Origin: Acidobacteriota bacterium
GTDB lineage: Bacteria > Acidobacteriota > Blastocatellia > UBA7656
Direction: 5' to 3'
NCBI GenBank assembly: GCA_016201275.1
Contig: JACQDB010000028.1
Location: forward strand, 1 to 50,340
DNA: 50,340 nt
The first letter of the stretch is position 1. The number at the start of each line of letters is the position of its first letter. Below are positions 1 to 7,982 of this stretch, one piece after another. The notes under the pieces are model-generated. The model saw only the letters and a list, made by a program, of their open reading frames with translations. It was not told the origin of the DNA and ran no database searches. The position numbers and the translations under genes were made by a program.

Positions 1-442
1 AATCCCCCCGATGGCAATCGGGGGATGGTTAAAGTCCAACCTTGCCCGAGGCTCAAGGCTGGACTTTAACCATCCCCCAACTGCCGTTGGGGGGATTGAA
101 GAAACCTTTGCTTGCTGGGTGTGTAGGCTGGACTTTAAGCATCCCCCAACTGCCGTTGGGGGGATTCCGATGAATTGCCTCACTGCTTTGGCTTTCCGTT
201 GGTGGAATTCAGACGAATGGCCCCAACGCCTCGGCTCCCGTTGGGGAATTCAGACGAATGGCCTCACGGCCTCGGCTCTCCATTGGTAGATTTTTTAGTG
301 GCGAAGCAGCCTGATTTCATAGGCTTTTTCAACCCCTGGAATTATTGAACCTCAACAAGCTGAGGTTCAATAATTCCAAGCGCGAACCGCAACGTCAGCG
401 CTTGATTGGTGTGGTTCAATTTGAAATTGTACAAAGTCGAGC
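1..442. repeat. Left arm of long inverted repeat
   Basis: The reverse complement of this stretch is found at 49781-50229, with the blocks in the same order and only scattered mismatches or short indels. It is built from several small palindromes with the core CCCCCAACTGCCGTTGGGGG, linked by TTAAAGTCCA spacers. These are followed by three degenerate tandem units (about 165-290) and a hairpin with arms GGAATTATTGAAC and GTTCAATAATTCC (about 340-380). The left end is cut by the window edge. No convincing ORF lies inside; the reading frame through it only translates the repeat. Confidence 0.9.
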
Positions 443-808
443 TAACGACCCCGCCATATTTGCCCCGCAGGGGTGATGAAAATTACTTTGAGCGCCGCAG
501 ACGAGGCGGAAATTTTTGCCGAAGTTCGAGACTTGCTCAATCGGTTGAAATGATTTTCGACGCGCCGCAAAACGTCAAAGGTGTGCCTGATGACGGGCGC
601 TGCGTTGTCGGAAAGCGGCTGCCGCATCCGGTTCATTTCGGCACCAACGGCGAAGCAATGCCTCAACTTCATTGCCTCAAGCGGTTCATTGCCTCAACCG
701 GTGGGCGAAATTTTCTGCGCTGCGTAACCCCGCGAAGCGTTCGGGCGTTTATCTGACTGGGAGTGGAAAATTGTGGCAGCCCAGAGCAATTGGTGTTGAC
801 CTTTTTGA
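443..808. other. Non-coding stretch before the sigma factor gene
   Basis: No frame gives a convincing protein. An ATG at 476 opens a 23-codon acid- and leucine-rich reading (KITLSAADEAEIFAEV) that stops at a TGA. The same frame continues with protein-like composition past the stop, so this could be a decayed gene, but I cannot name it. The last bases before 809 contain an in-frame TGA (806-808), which fixes the earliest possible start of the next gene. Confidence 0.4.
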
Positions 809-1441
809 ATGCAAGAAAGCAAACGCGAGCCTAATCTGACGACTAGCGAATTATCCCCCCGCGCAACCGACAAAGCTCTTGACGACGCGCTGGTACGCCG
901 GGCGTGCGCCGGGGATGATGTGGCGTTTGCCGAACTCTTCGAGCGCCATAAAAAACGGCTGGCGCAAGTGGCGGGACATTATTTCAACCGCCGCGAAAAG
1001 ATTGAAGACGTGGTGCAGGAAGCCTTCACCAAAATCTTTCTGGCGTTACCCGCTTATGCGCCGCAGCCGGGCGCATCGTTTGTCGCCTGGATTTCGCGCA
1101 TCGCCATCAATTGTTGCTACGATGAACTGCGCCGCGTTGTCCGTCGTCCCGAAGATACCTTGAGCAACATCAATCCTGAAGAAGCCGAATGGTTGAACGC
1201 GCAGGGGTTCGTTGACCAGAGCCGAAGCGATGTGGAAGCGTCGGTGATTTCGCGTGACTTGGCCAACAAACTGCTGGCGCGGCTCAAGCCCGAAGACCGT
1301 TTGATTTTGACCTTGATGGAAGTATATGAACTGACGATGGTGGAAATCGCGGACCTCACCCAATGGTCGGTGGCGAAAGTAAAAGTGCGCGCCCATCGCG
1401 CCCGTCGCGCCTTGCGTCGCGTGCTGGGCGAATTTATATAA
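809..1441 (+). CDS. ECF-type RNA polymerase sigma factor
   Basis: A sigma-70 family factor of 210 residues, expected to direct RNA polymerase to a small stress regulon. Region 2 is visible at about residues 25-95: FAELFERHKKRLAQVA, then VVQEAFTKIFLALP and the WISRIAINCCYDELRR segment. Region 4 is at about 145-205: LKPEDRLILTLMEVY followed by the helix-turn-helix MVEIADLTQWSVAKVKV and an Arg-rich end. The start is the first ATG after an in-frame stop, and no good Shine-Dalgarno precedes it. Two genes follow at 12 and 2 nt spacing, a single-TM protein and a periplasmic LTxxQ protein. This is the arrangement expected for an anti-sigma/sensor pair. Length and motifs fit the ECF family well; the inducing signal is inferred only from context. 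Confidence 0.93.
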   Translation: MQESKREPNLTTSELSPRATDKALDDALVRRACAGDDVAFAELFERHKKRLAQVAGHYFNRREKIEDVVQEAFTKIFLALPAYAPQPGASFVAWISRIAINCCYDELRRVVRRPEDTLSNINPEEAEWLNAQGFVDQSRSDVEASVISRDLANKLLARLKPEDRLILTLMEVYELTMVEIADLTQWSVAKVKVRAHRARRALRRVLGEFI

Positions 1442-1453
1442 CGGAGTAGATGC

Positions 1454-1903
1454 ATGACAAAACCCACTAGGGAAAATCGCAATCATCAGTTAGATCAGGC
1501 AGGCCGCCAACTACTGCGCGCCGCCCGTGCCAGTGATGCGGAGGTTGATGCAGCCCTCGCCTCGCCGTTTCTGTACGCCAGAATTCGCGCTCGTCTGGGC
1601 GAGGCGAACCGCAATCCGGCGCAGCCGTTTTCGCCAGGCGCGCTGCTGGCCTTGGTATTCCGCAGAGCCATTCCGCTGCTGATGCTCGTCGCCCTGCTTG
1701 CTGTCGGCGCGTATCAATTCATCGGCAAGGCGCGGTCGCCACAGTCGCTACAACCTTCCCTCGCTGACCAGAATATTTTGTTGCCGATAAGCGAACCGAA
1801 AGCCCCCGTAACCGCTTGCAGCATCACCAGTCGAAGCGAGTGCGTCGTCTCCACCGATGATGTCGTAGCGTTACTGGTCAACGCTAAAGAGAGGCAGAAA
1901 TAG
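1454..1903 (+). CDS. Single-pass membrane protein, putative anti-sigma factor
   Basis: A protein of 149 residues that I do not recognise by sequence. Residues 1-70 are charged and cytoplasmic-like. Residues about 71-92 (AIPLLMLVALLAVGAYQ) form one transmembrane helix, and the remainder is predicted periplasmic with two cysteines (TACSITSRSECV). The classical HxxxCxxC zinc anti-sigma motif is absent. Position between an ECF sigma gene and a CnrX/ZraP-like sensor gene, plus the N-in single-TM topology, suggests the role of CnrY: a membrane anti-sigma factor that holds the sigma factor until the periplasmic partner senses a signal. GGAG at 1443-1446 precedes the ATG. The function is inference from neighbourhood. 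Confidence 0.75.
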   Translation: MTKPTRENRNHQLDQAGRQLLRAARASDAEVDAALASPFLYARIRARLGEANRNPAQPFSPGALLALVFRRAIPLLMLVALLAVGAYQFIGKARSPQSLQPSLADQNILLPISEPKAPVTACSITSRSECVVSTDDVVALLVNAKERQK

Positions 1904-1905
1904 CG

Positions 1906-2301
1906 ATGAATGCACAACGAAAAATGCTGATCAAAATCTGGAGCGGCGTGGCGGCGGTCTTCCTGCTCGGCTGCATCACTGGCGCGGCAGTCAACGGCCT
2001 ATACTTATCCGGCGCGGACCACGACACGACAACGCTTGCGCCGCATGACGCCAATGAATATTTCCAGACCCTGAAACGCGAAGTCAATTTGACGCCGCAA
2101 CAGCAAGAGAGCATGAGCGCCATCCTTGACGAGATGCGAACCGAATACAAGTCGGTGTGTGCAGAGGTGCGACCGCGTTATTACAACGTCCGCGAAAGCG
2201 CCCGCCTCAAGATGCGGAAATTGCTGACGCCCGAACAACAAAAGCGCTTCGATGCCATCGTCACCAAAGATGATTGCAGTTGCCCCGAAACGCCCAAGTA
2301 A
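1906..2301 (+). CDS. Periplasmic LTxxQ (Spy/CnrX/ZraP-like) sensor protein
   Basis: A protein of 131 residues with an N-terminal membrane anchor or signal (IWSGVAAVFLLGCITGAA, about residues 11-28) and an all-helical, charged periplasmic part. Two LTxxQ-type motifs are present, NLTPQQQ (about 62-68) and LLTPEQQKRF (about 101-110). They are typical of the Spy/CpxP/ZraP/CnrX family of periplasmic stress and metal sensors or chaperones. The C-terminus carries a CxC pair (DDCSCP) and there is another Cys at about residue 86, possible metal ligands. It begins 2 nt after the stop of the membrane protein and so is almost certainly co-transcribed with it and the ECF sigma factor. A metal or envelope-stress signal is inference. 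Confidence 0.85.
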   Translation: MNAQRKMLIKIWSGVAAVFLLGCITGAAVNGLYLSGADHDTTTLAPHDANEYFQTLKREVNLTPQQQESMSAILDEMRTEYKSVCAEVRPRYYNVRESARLKMRKLLTPEQQKRFDAIVTKDDCSCPETPK

Positions 2302-2397
2302 ATTCGGCGCGCCCAAACCTTGGCGCTTGAGGCGTTGCGAAACCTTCACTCCGCCGATCTGCTTGAGCCGCAGAGTCGTGCAGTTCTCGTTTAAGTA

Positions 2398-2509
2398 AGG
2401 ACTGTGGATGAAATAACCTGCAAGACTTGAGAGATTTTCCCATGCCCTGTACGGGCGACCACCGCAGGGTCGCCCGTACAGGGGTGCAGATTATTTCATC
2501 CACAATCCT
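2398..2509. repeat. Hairpin element with 25 bp arms
   Basis: Arms ACTGTGGATGAAATAA (2401-2416) and TTATTTCATCCACAAT are near-perfect inverted copies. Nested inside is a second stem, CCTGTACGGGCGACC with GGTCGCCCGTACAGG. No coding potential is seen. The element sits downstream of the sigma/sensor operon and could act as its transcript end, although no long T run follows. Confidence 0.8.
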
Positions 2510-2520
2510 AAGAGAGGAAG

Positions 2521-2606
2521 GCAACCACAGATGACCCCCGATAAAGGCACAAGGGGGATTTTCGGTGGTTTTTTATCAGGGTTTATCGGGGGTCATCGGT
2601 GGTTGC
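2521..2606. repeat. Second hairpin element adjacent to the first
   Basis: Inverted arms GCAACCACAGATGACCCCCG (2521-2540) and CGGGGGTCATCGGTGGTTGC (2587-2606), with one mismatch, and inner arms ATAAA/TTTAT. It is about 12 bp from the preceding hairpin, so the gap between the sensor gene and the thioredoxin gene is mostly palindromic DNA. The rest of the gap (2607-2743) shows only a weak promoter-like TTGGCT/TATAAA pair at 2634-2663. Confidence 0.8.
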
Positions 2607-2743
2607 TTCTCGGTCTGCGACAACTGCATGACTTTGGCTTGCGTCATTCCCGGTCTGTATAAAAAAACCGGACGCGCTTTTGCAAAGGCGCTTTTGTGGG
2701 TAATAATTTTACCCTCAGCAAAACTATACGAGGAAGAATTTCG

Positions 2744-4219
2744 ATGAATAAATCTATCATTGCCGTATTCGGCATACTGCTCTGCTCACTTCTGGCCAAC
2801 GCGCAAAACGCCAAACCGACCACGCTGGAATGGCACGACTCGGTGCGTGATGTGTTGATTGATGGCGACCTAGACCGCAACGCTCAGGTCATCACCAGCG
2901 ATGCGCCCACGCGCTTGGTACTGTTGTCGCCGAAATTCAGCAAAGCTCTCGTCCTCAACATCGAAGATAAAAGCGTCAACGTGATGACCAAAGAGGCGTT
3001 CAAATTTTCTGCCGATCAAACCTCTGCAACTTCTGACGCCAGCCAGGGGATGCAGGCGACGGGAAAATTCATTCGTGTTGACGGTGCCAATTCATCTTTC
3101 GTTTACACCTTTACTGCCGAAGGCAAAATGATTGTTATACGTTCGCATCCGGGATTGACCGGCGAAATGACGGAAGAGAAATTGTGGCAGACGGTTCCGG
3201 TGTGGCACGCCAAGATGGAGATTTTTAATCCCAATCCGCAAGCCGTCGCCGCCATCAAAGCGATGGACAAAGAAACCCACATCACCTTGATTTTCGGGAC
3301 CTGGTGCGGCGACAGCAAAAATTATATTCCGCGTCTGTTGAAGACGCTGCATCTGGCCAACAATGCCAAACTCAAACTCAAACTCATAGGCATAGACAAT
3401 CAATTCAATCAACCTGTGGACGTGGTGCAACCGCGCAAACTCATCAATGTGCCGACCGTGATTGTCGAACGCGACGGGCGCGAAATCGGGCGCATTATTG
3501 AAACCCCTGCGACCGCCAATATCGAAGAAGACCTGGCGGCTATCCTCAATGAAAAGCCGCTGCGGCACGAAGGTCGCTGGGAGCGCGGCGCGAAACTCGG
3601 ACGCGGCGTCTATTCTTACCGTGACGCCAGCGGCAAAGAGATAGGCCAAGAACATTGGGAATTGTTTGCCGGAACCGATGGCGGCTATCTGGTTCACAGC
3701 CGCATCACCACAGGCGATTTGACGACCGAAGTTTTTCACGAAGTGGATGCGAAGAAAAATCCCACGTTCATTGAAGTGACCAAAACTTCCGGCGGCAACA
3801 TCACGCGGACGCGCTACAACATTGAGGCGCATACGTTGTCGGCGACCATGCGGGGCAGCACTTCCGGCGTCGTCAAACAAACGCTCGAAGTACCCAGTCA
3901 ACTAGCGGTTTCATCGCCCAGCGTGGCCGCCGAAGGCTTGTTTTCAGCGCAGGTAAAACAAGGCGAGATCGTTGGGTACGTAGTGCCGCGTGATTTTGTC
4001 AACACCACGGGAACGCTTCTTCAAACATCGAACGAAACGCAAAACGACGAGACCGTGAAAACTCCTGCGGGAGAATTTCGCACGCAACATCTGCTTCGCA
4101 AGAGCGCACAGGAAACCTCCGAATGGTGGCTGCATTCGCAATTAGGCATTCCGGTGCGCGGCAGGATGAATGGCAAAGAGTTCGTTTTAACAGCGCTTGA
4201 AATTGCGCCGAAGAATTGA
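2744..4219 (+). CDS. Exported thioredoxin-fold protein with CxxS site
   Basis: The start is the ATG at 2744, chosen over an upstream in-frame start because AGGAAGAA (2731-2738) is well placed and the new N-terminus is a signal peptide (IIAVFGILLCSLLANAQN). The mature protein (491 residues in all) has a beta-rich N-terminal part, then a thioredoxin-like domain at about 160-265 with ITLIFGTWCGDSKNY: the active site is C188-G-D-S191, so only the first cysteine is present. About residues 280-491 form another beta-rich domain that I cannot assign to a family. A periplasmic or outer-surface redox, thiol-binding or scaffold role is possible. The missing second cysteine argues against classical disulfide exchange. 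It stands alone between repeat-rich gaps. Confidence 0.8.
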   Translation: MNKSIIAVFGILLCSLLANAQNAKPTTLEWHDSVRDVLIDGDLDRNAQVITSDAPTRLVLLSPKFSKALVLNIEDKSVNVMTKEAFKFSADQTSATSDASQGMQATGKFIRVDGANSSFVYTFTAEGKMIVIRSHPGLTGEMTEEKLWQTVPVWHAKMEIFNPNPQAVAAIKAMDKETHITLIFGTWCGDSKNYIPRLLKTLHLANNAKLKLKLIGIDNQFNQPVDVVQPRKLINVPTVIVERDGREIGRIIETPATANIEEDLAAILNEKPLRHEGRWERGAKLGRGVYSYRDASGKEIGQEHWELFAGTDGGYLVHSRITTGDLTTEVFHEVDAKKNPTFIEVTKTSGGNITRTRYNIEAHTLSATMRGSTSGVVKQTLEVPSQLAVSSPSVAAEGLFSAQVKQGEIVGYVVPRDFVNTTGTLLQTSNETQNDETVKTPAGEFRTQHLLRKSAQETSEWWLHSQLGIPVRGRMNGKEFVLTALEIAPKN

Positions 4220-4223
4220 GGCT

Positions 4224-4258
4224 TGGTTACTGGTTACTGGTTATTGGTTATTAGTTCT
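4224..4258. repeat. Seven-base-period tandem array (TGGTTAC type)
   Basis: Five consecutive 7-mers: TGGTTAC, TGGTTAC, TGGTTAT, TGGTTAT, TAGTTCT. The array starts 5 nt after the stop codon of the thioredoxin-fold gene. It is one of several intergenic arrays with a strict seven-base period but different words in this window. Confidence 0.85.
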
Positions 4259-4288
4259 TGGCGATGAATCGCTATTGATACAAACGAA

Positions 4289-4384
4289 AGAGCGTGTCGT
4301 GGAATTCCAGCCTCCATATGTTGTAGCTGGTTAAATCATCACCTACAATATCTGGGCAGAGAATCCATTTCTGCGACACGCTCT
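4289..4384. repeat. Hairpin repeat family A, copy 1
   Basis: Terminal arms AGAGCGTGTCG (4289-4299) and CGACACGCTCT (4374-4384) are perfect inverted copies. A second inverted pair lies inside (GTTGTAG.. and ..CTACAA). Homologous copies occur at 7479-7577, 39280-39379 and, in opposite orientation, 49681-49774. No ORF is carried, so this would be a non-autonomous, MITE- or REP-like element. Confidence 0.88.
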
Positions 4385-4700
4385 AGTTACGAAAAAGGGC
4401 AAGCAAAAACCGTGCATCAATAAACTCAAAATCGTCTTTCTCCTAAACGCTATCAACCTCGCTGACAATTCCTTTCGACAAACTTTATCGTTGGTTTTCG
4501 TACCTTACCATAAAGCGTTGTGGAATGAAGCCGTCCAATTGTCACGACATAGAATTGCTCCCGCTCATTTATCACCACATCAACGATTCTAATTTCTGTC
4601 GGCTTGAAGTCGGTTGCGCTGACAAGGTATTCTAGCTGTTTGTTTTTTATCGCCAAAAAACACTACACATTTTCTATAGACTCAGAACGGGAGAAGATTG
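4385..4700. other. Intergenic region upstream of ppdK, one weak minus-strand ORF
   Basis: The only reading of interest is a minus-strand frame, 4453-4656, of 67 codons starting at TTG. Its product would be a basic, valine-rich small protein. It has no Shine-Dalgarno, no ATG and no recognisable family, so I do not call it a gene, though the composition is protein-like. GGAG at 4689-4692 belongs to the ppdK start. Confidence 0.35.
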
Positions 4701-7475
4701 ATGGCAACTAAGTACGTTTACCTTTTTGCGAATGGCAAGGCCGACGGGCAGGGCAACATGAAAGACCTGCTCGGCGGCAAAGGCGCGGGACTGGCGGAAA
4801 TGACCAATGCCGGTCTGCCGGTGCCGCCGGGCTTCACGATTACCACGCAAGCCTGCAATGCTTATTATGAAGTCGGCGCGAAGTTCCCCGAAGATATGTG
4901 GGAACAGACGCTCAAGGCTTTACGCAATGTCGAAAAAGCGACCGGCAAAAAATTCGGCGATGCGGCGAATCCGCTGCTCGTCTCTGTGCGTTCGGGGGCG
5001 AAATTTTCTATGCCCGGAATGATGGACACGGTGTTGAATCTGGGCTTGAACGAAGACACCCTCAAAGGGCTGGCGCAGCTTACCGGCAACGAGCGCTTCG
5101 CCTATGACGCTTATCGGCGCTTCATACAGATGTTCGGCAAAATCGTTTTAGGCATAGACGCCGAATTATTTGAACACGCGTTGGAGGCGGCCAAGAAAAA
5201 AGCCAAAACCAAACTTGATACCGATTTGACGGCGGCGGATTTGAAAGAGGTCGCCAAAGAATTCAAGAAGATCGTCAAACAAGAGACCGGCAAAAACTTT
5301 CCTACAGACCCTTATGTGCAACTCGAAGAAGCCGTCAAAGCGGTCTTTCGCTCTTGGAACGGCGACCGCGCTATTGCCTATCGTAAATATGAAAAGATAC
5401 CGGATAATTTAGGCACTGCGGTCAATGTTCAAACCATGGTCTTTGGCAATATGGGCAATGATTCCGGTACTGGCGTCGCGTTTACGCGCAATCCCGCCAC
5501 CGGCGAAAAACTTTTATTCGGCGATTACCTGACCAACGCGCAGGGCGAAGACGTGGTTGCTGGCATACGCAATCCGAAGCATATAGACGAACTTAAAAAT
5601 GATATGCCGGAAATTTATGATGAGTTCGTCGCCGTCGCCGATAAACTGGAGAAGCATTACAAGGATATGCAGGACCTGGAATTCACCATCGAGCGCGGCA
5701 AGCTCTGGATGCTGCAAACCCGCAACGGCAAACGCACAGGCCCTGCCGCCGTGCGCGTCGCCGTAGAGATGGCTCGTGAAGGCATCATCAGCGAAAAAGA
5801 GGCCATACTCCGCGTACCCGCAGGCGACATAGATCAACTGTTGCATAAAATGATTGACCCGAAAGCCAAGCTTGAGGTGTTGACCAAAGGCGTCAACGCC
5901 AGCCCTGGCGCAGCCATCGGTAAAGTCGTTTTCACGCCGCAGGAAGCCGAAGCCTGGGCCGCCAAAGGCGAACAGGTGATTTTGGTGCGCCGCGAAACTT
6001 CTCCTGAAGATGTGAGCGGAATGAAAAGCTCACAAGCCATTCTCACGTCAACCGGTGGCCCAAGTTCTCACGCTGCTGTGGTGGCGCGTGGCTGGGGCAA
6101 ACCCTGCATTGTCGGCGCAGGCGAAGTCAACATTCACAACACCAAAAAAGAGTTCACCGCCAACGGTCAGCGCATCAAGCAAGGCGATTGGATTACCGTT
6201 GATGGCACCAGCGGCTTTGTCATACGCGGACAAGCGCCGTTGATTGACCCCGAACTGGGCGACGATTTCGCGCAGTTGATGGCGTGGGCGGATACCTATC
6301 GCCGCTTGAAAGTTCGCACCAACGCCGACACGCCGGGCGATGCCAAAGTAGCGCGCAATTTCGGCGCTGAAGGCATAGGGCTGTGCCGCACCGAGCATAT
6401 GTTTTTTGAAGGCGACCGCATAGATTATGTGCGCCAGATGATTCTTGGTTCGCTTGATTTCAAACGCTTGGAAGGCGAAATTAAAAATCTGGAAAGCGAA
6501 GTGGCGAAAACCTCTTCGCCGAAAAAGAAACAGGAGTTGGGCAAACTTCTCAAGCACCGCAAACGCGAGATCGCCGAGCCGAAAAAATTATACAAAGGCG
6601 GCCTGTCGCAATTGCTCAAACTGCAACGCAAGGATTTCGAGGGCATCTTCAAAGCGATGGACGGCTTTCCGGTAACCATCAGAACGCTAGACCCGCCGCT
6701 GCATGAATTTTTACCGCACGATGAAGATGGCACCAAAAAACTGGCGAAGAAATTAAAAGTCAAAGCTTCGCACCTGTGGAAAAATGTGCAGACCTTGCAC
6801 GAAGCCAATCCCATGCTTGGGCATCGCGGTTGTCGTCTGGGCGTAGTCTTCCCGGAGATCACCGAGATGCAGGCGCGGGCGATATTCGAAGCCGCCGTCA
6901 AGGTGCAGAAGAAAGGCGGCAAGGTGTTGCCGGAAATCATGATTCCCTTGGTTGGTCACGTCAACGAATTGAAGTTGCAGGCCGATGTGGTGCGCCGCGT
7001 TGCCGCTGAAGTGATGGCCGCGACCGGCGTACAGATTGACTATCTGGTTGGCACGATGATCGAGTTGCCGCGTGCGGCGCTCACTGCTGATAAGATTGCC
7101 GAAGTCGCCGAGTTCTTTTCGTTCGGCACCAATGATTTGACGCAAACGACGTTCGGCATTTCGCGGGATGATTCGGGCAAATTCCTGCCATTTTACGTGG
7201 AAAATCGCATATTGAAAGACGACCCGTTCCAGGTTTTGGACCAAGAAGGCGTCGGTCAACTGGTGCAGATGGGGACGGAAAGAGGCCGCTCGACGCGCCC
7301 CGATTTGAAGGTCGGGATTTGCGGCGAACACGGCGGCGAACCGTCTTCGGTTGAGTTCTGCCACCACGTCGGTTTGAGCTACGTTTCGTGTTCGCCGTAT
7401 CGCGTACCGATTGCCCGCCTCGCCGCCGCCCAAGCCGCCCTCGGCAGCGAACAAGGCATCTCGCGCACCGCGTAA
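4701..7475 (+). CDS. ppdK: Pyruvate, phosphate dikinase
   Basis: Interconverts pyruvate + ATP + Pi and phosphoenolpyruvate + AMP + PPi in the cytoplasm, serving gluconeogenesis or PPi-dependent glycolysis. The N-terminal nucleotide-binding domain starts with LLGGKGAGLAEM; the swivelling domain has the phospho-histidine motif TGGPSSHAAVVARG with His at residue 457; the C-terminal PEP-binding barrel has GTNDLTQTTFG and GICGEHGGEP with the catalytic Cys near 874. The ATG at 4701 is preferred over the TTG at 4698 because GGAG lies 8 nt upstream. At 924 residues it is longer than the roughly 875 usual for bacterial PPDK. The extra length is a Lys/Glu-rich insertion at about 590-635 (ESEVAKTSSPKKKQEL and following) before the LLKLQRKDF segment. 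No neighbouring regulatory kinase/phosphatase gene is visible. Confidence 0.97.
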   Translation: MATKYVYLFANGKADGQGNMKDLLGGKGAGLAEMTNAGLPVPPGFTITTQACNAYYEVGAKFPEDMWEQTLKALRNVEKATGKKFGDAANPLLVSVRSGAKFSMPGMMDTVLNLGLNEDTLKGLAQLTGNERFAYDAYRRFIQMFGKIVLGIDAELFEHALEAAKKKAKTKLDTDLTAADLKEVAKEFKKIVKQETGKNFPTDPYVQLEEAVKAVFRSWNGDRAIAYRKYEKIPDNLGTAVNVQTMVFGNMGNDSGTGVAFTRNPATGEKLLFGDYLTNAQGEDVVAGIRNPKHIDELKNDMPEIYDEFVAVADKLEKHYKDMQDLEFTIERGKLWMLQTRNGKRTGPAAVRVAVEMAREGIISEKEAILRVPAGDIDQLLHKMIDPKAKLEVLTKGVNASPGAAIGKVVFTPQEAEAWAAKGEQVILVRRETSPEDVSGMKSSQAILTSTGGPSSHAAVVARGWGKPCIVGAGEVNIHNTKKEFTANGQRIKQGDWITVDGTSGFVIRGQAPLIDPELGDDFAQLMAWADTYRRLKVRTNADTPGDAKVARNFGAEGIGLCRTEHMFFEGDRIDYVRQMILGSLDFKRLEGEIKNLESEVAKTSSPKKKQELGKLLKHRKREIAEPKKLYKGGLSQLLKLQRKDFEGIFKAMDGFPVTIRTLDPPLHEFLPHDEDGTKKLAKKLKVKASHLWKNVQTLHEANPMLGHRGCRLGVVFPEITEMQARAIFEAAVKVQKKGGKVLPEIMIPLVGHVNELKLQADVVRRVAAEVMAATGVQIDYLVGTMIELPRAALTADKIAEVAEFFSFGTNDLTQTTFGISRDDSGKFLPFYVENRILKDDPFQVLDQEGVGQLVQMGTERGRSTRPDLKVGICGEHGGEPSSVEFCHHVGLSYVSCSPYRVPIARLAAAQAALGSEQGISRTA

Positions 7476-7478
7476 TTA

Positions 7479-7577
7479 GAGGGTGTCGCAGAATTCCAGC
7501 AATAACCCATATGTTGTAGATGGTCAGACCATCACCTACAATATCTGGACAGAAAATCCATTTCTGCGACCCCCTCT
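7479..7577. repeat. Hairpin repeat family A, copy 2
   Basis: Starts 4 nt after the ppdK stop codon. Arms AGAGGGTGTCGCAG and CTGCGACCCCCTCT are near-perfect inverted copies, and the interior is shared with the copies at 4289, 39280 and 49681. Given its position it may double as the ppdK transcript end. Confidence 0.9.
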
Positions 7578-7982
7578 AGTTCCAAGTAAACCGCCTCTCG
7601 CAAGCAGCGGGGTGGTGCAAAGCTACTTAATAATTTCTGGGTTTCATCCTGGCGATGGCATTGAGTCTGTCGCCAGGATTGCGCGTTCATCCCCACCGCA
7701 AAGCCGTAGAGCATTCTGAGCGGCGGCGTAAAAACGACTCGCCTGCAAGCCGCTTTAGATGACGGCGATCTCCGTCACCTTCTCCGCACTGAGCCTACTT
7801 TTACACGGTTGCTCTGACTACCAAATGCCTGCGCTTCTTTTGCCGGTGAATCGGTTTCACTTGAATGAAGGAGTGTGATAGAACTATTCGGGCAACTACA
7901 CTGAAGCGAGAAGTCAGCATAGTGAGCGGCACCGCAACTGCCGCTAGGTAGAAAATCAAAAAAAAAAGGGAGGAAATTAAGT
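7578..7982. other. Upstream region of the first Oar-like receptor gene
   Basis: No gene is seen. A perfect hairpin with arms ATCCTGGCGA (7646-7655) and TCGCCAGGAT (7670-7679) is present but has no T run. GGAGGAAATT at 7970-7979 is the ribosome binding site for the gene at 7983. The remaining 300 bases presumably hold its promoter; I could not single one out. Confidence 0.4.

Noticed and set aside
3092-3901. Long minus-strand frame opposite the thioredoxin-fold gene
   Set aside because: A shadow of the plus-strand gene, with no promoter, ribosome binding site or family; similar long antisense frames opposite ppdK and the TamB-Omp85 gene were rejected for the same reason.
4453-4656. Minus-strand frame of 67 codons upstream of ppdK
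   Set aside because: TTG start, no ribosome binding site and no recognisable family; described as a weak possibility only.
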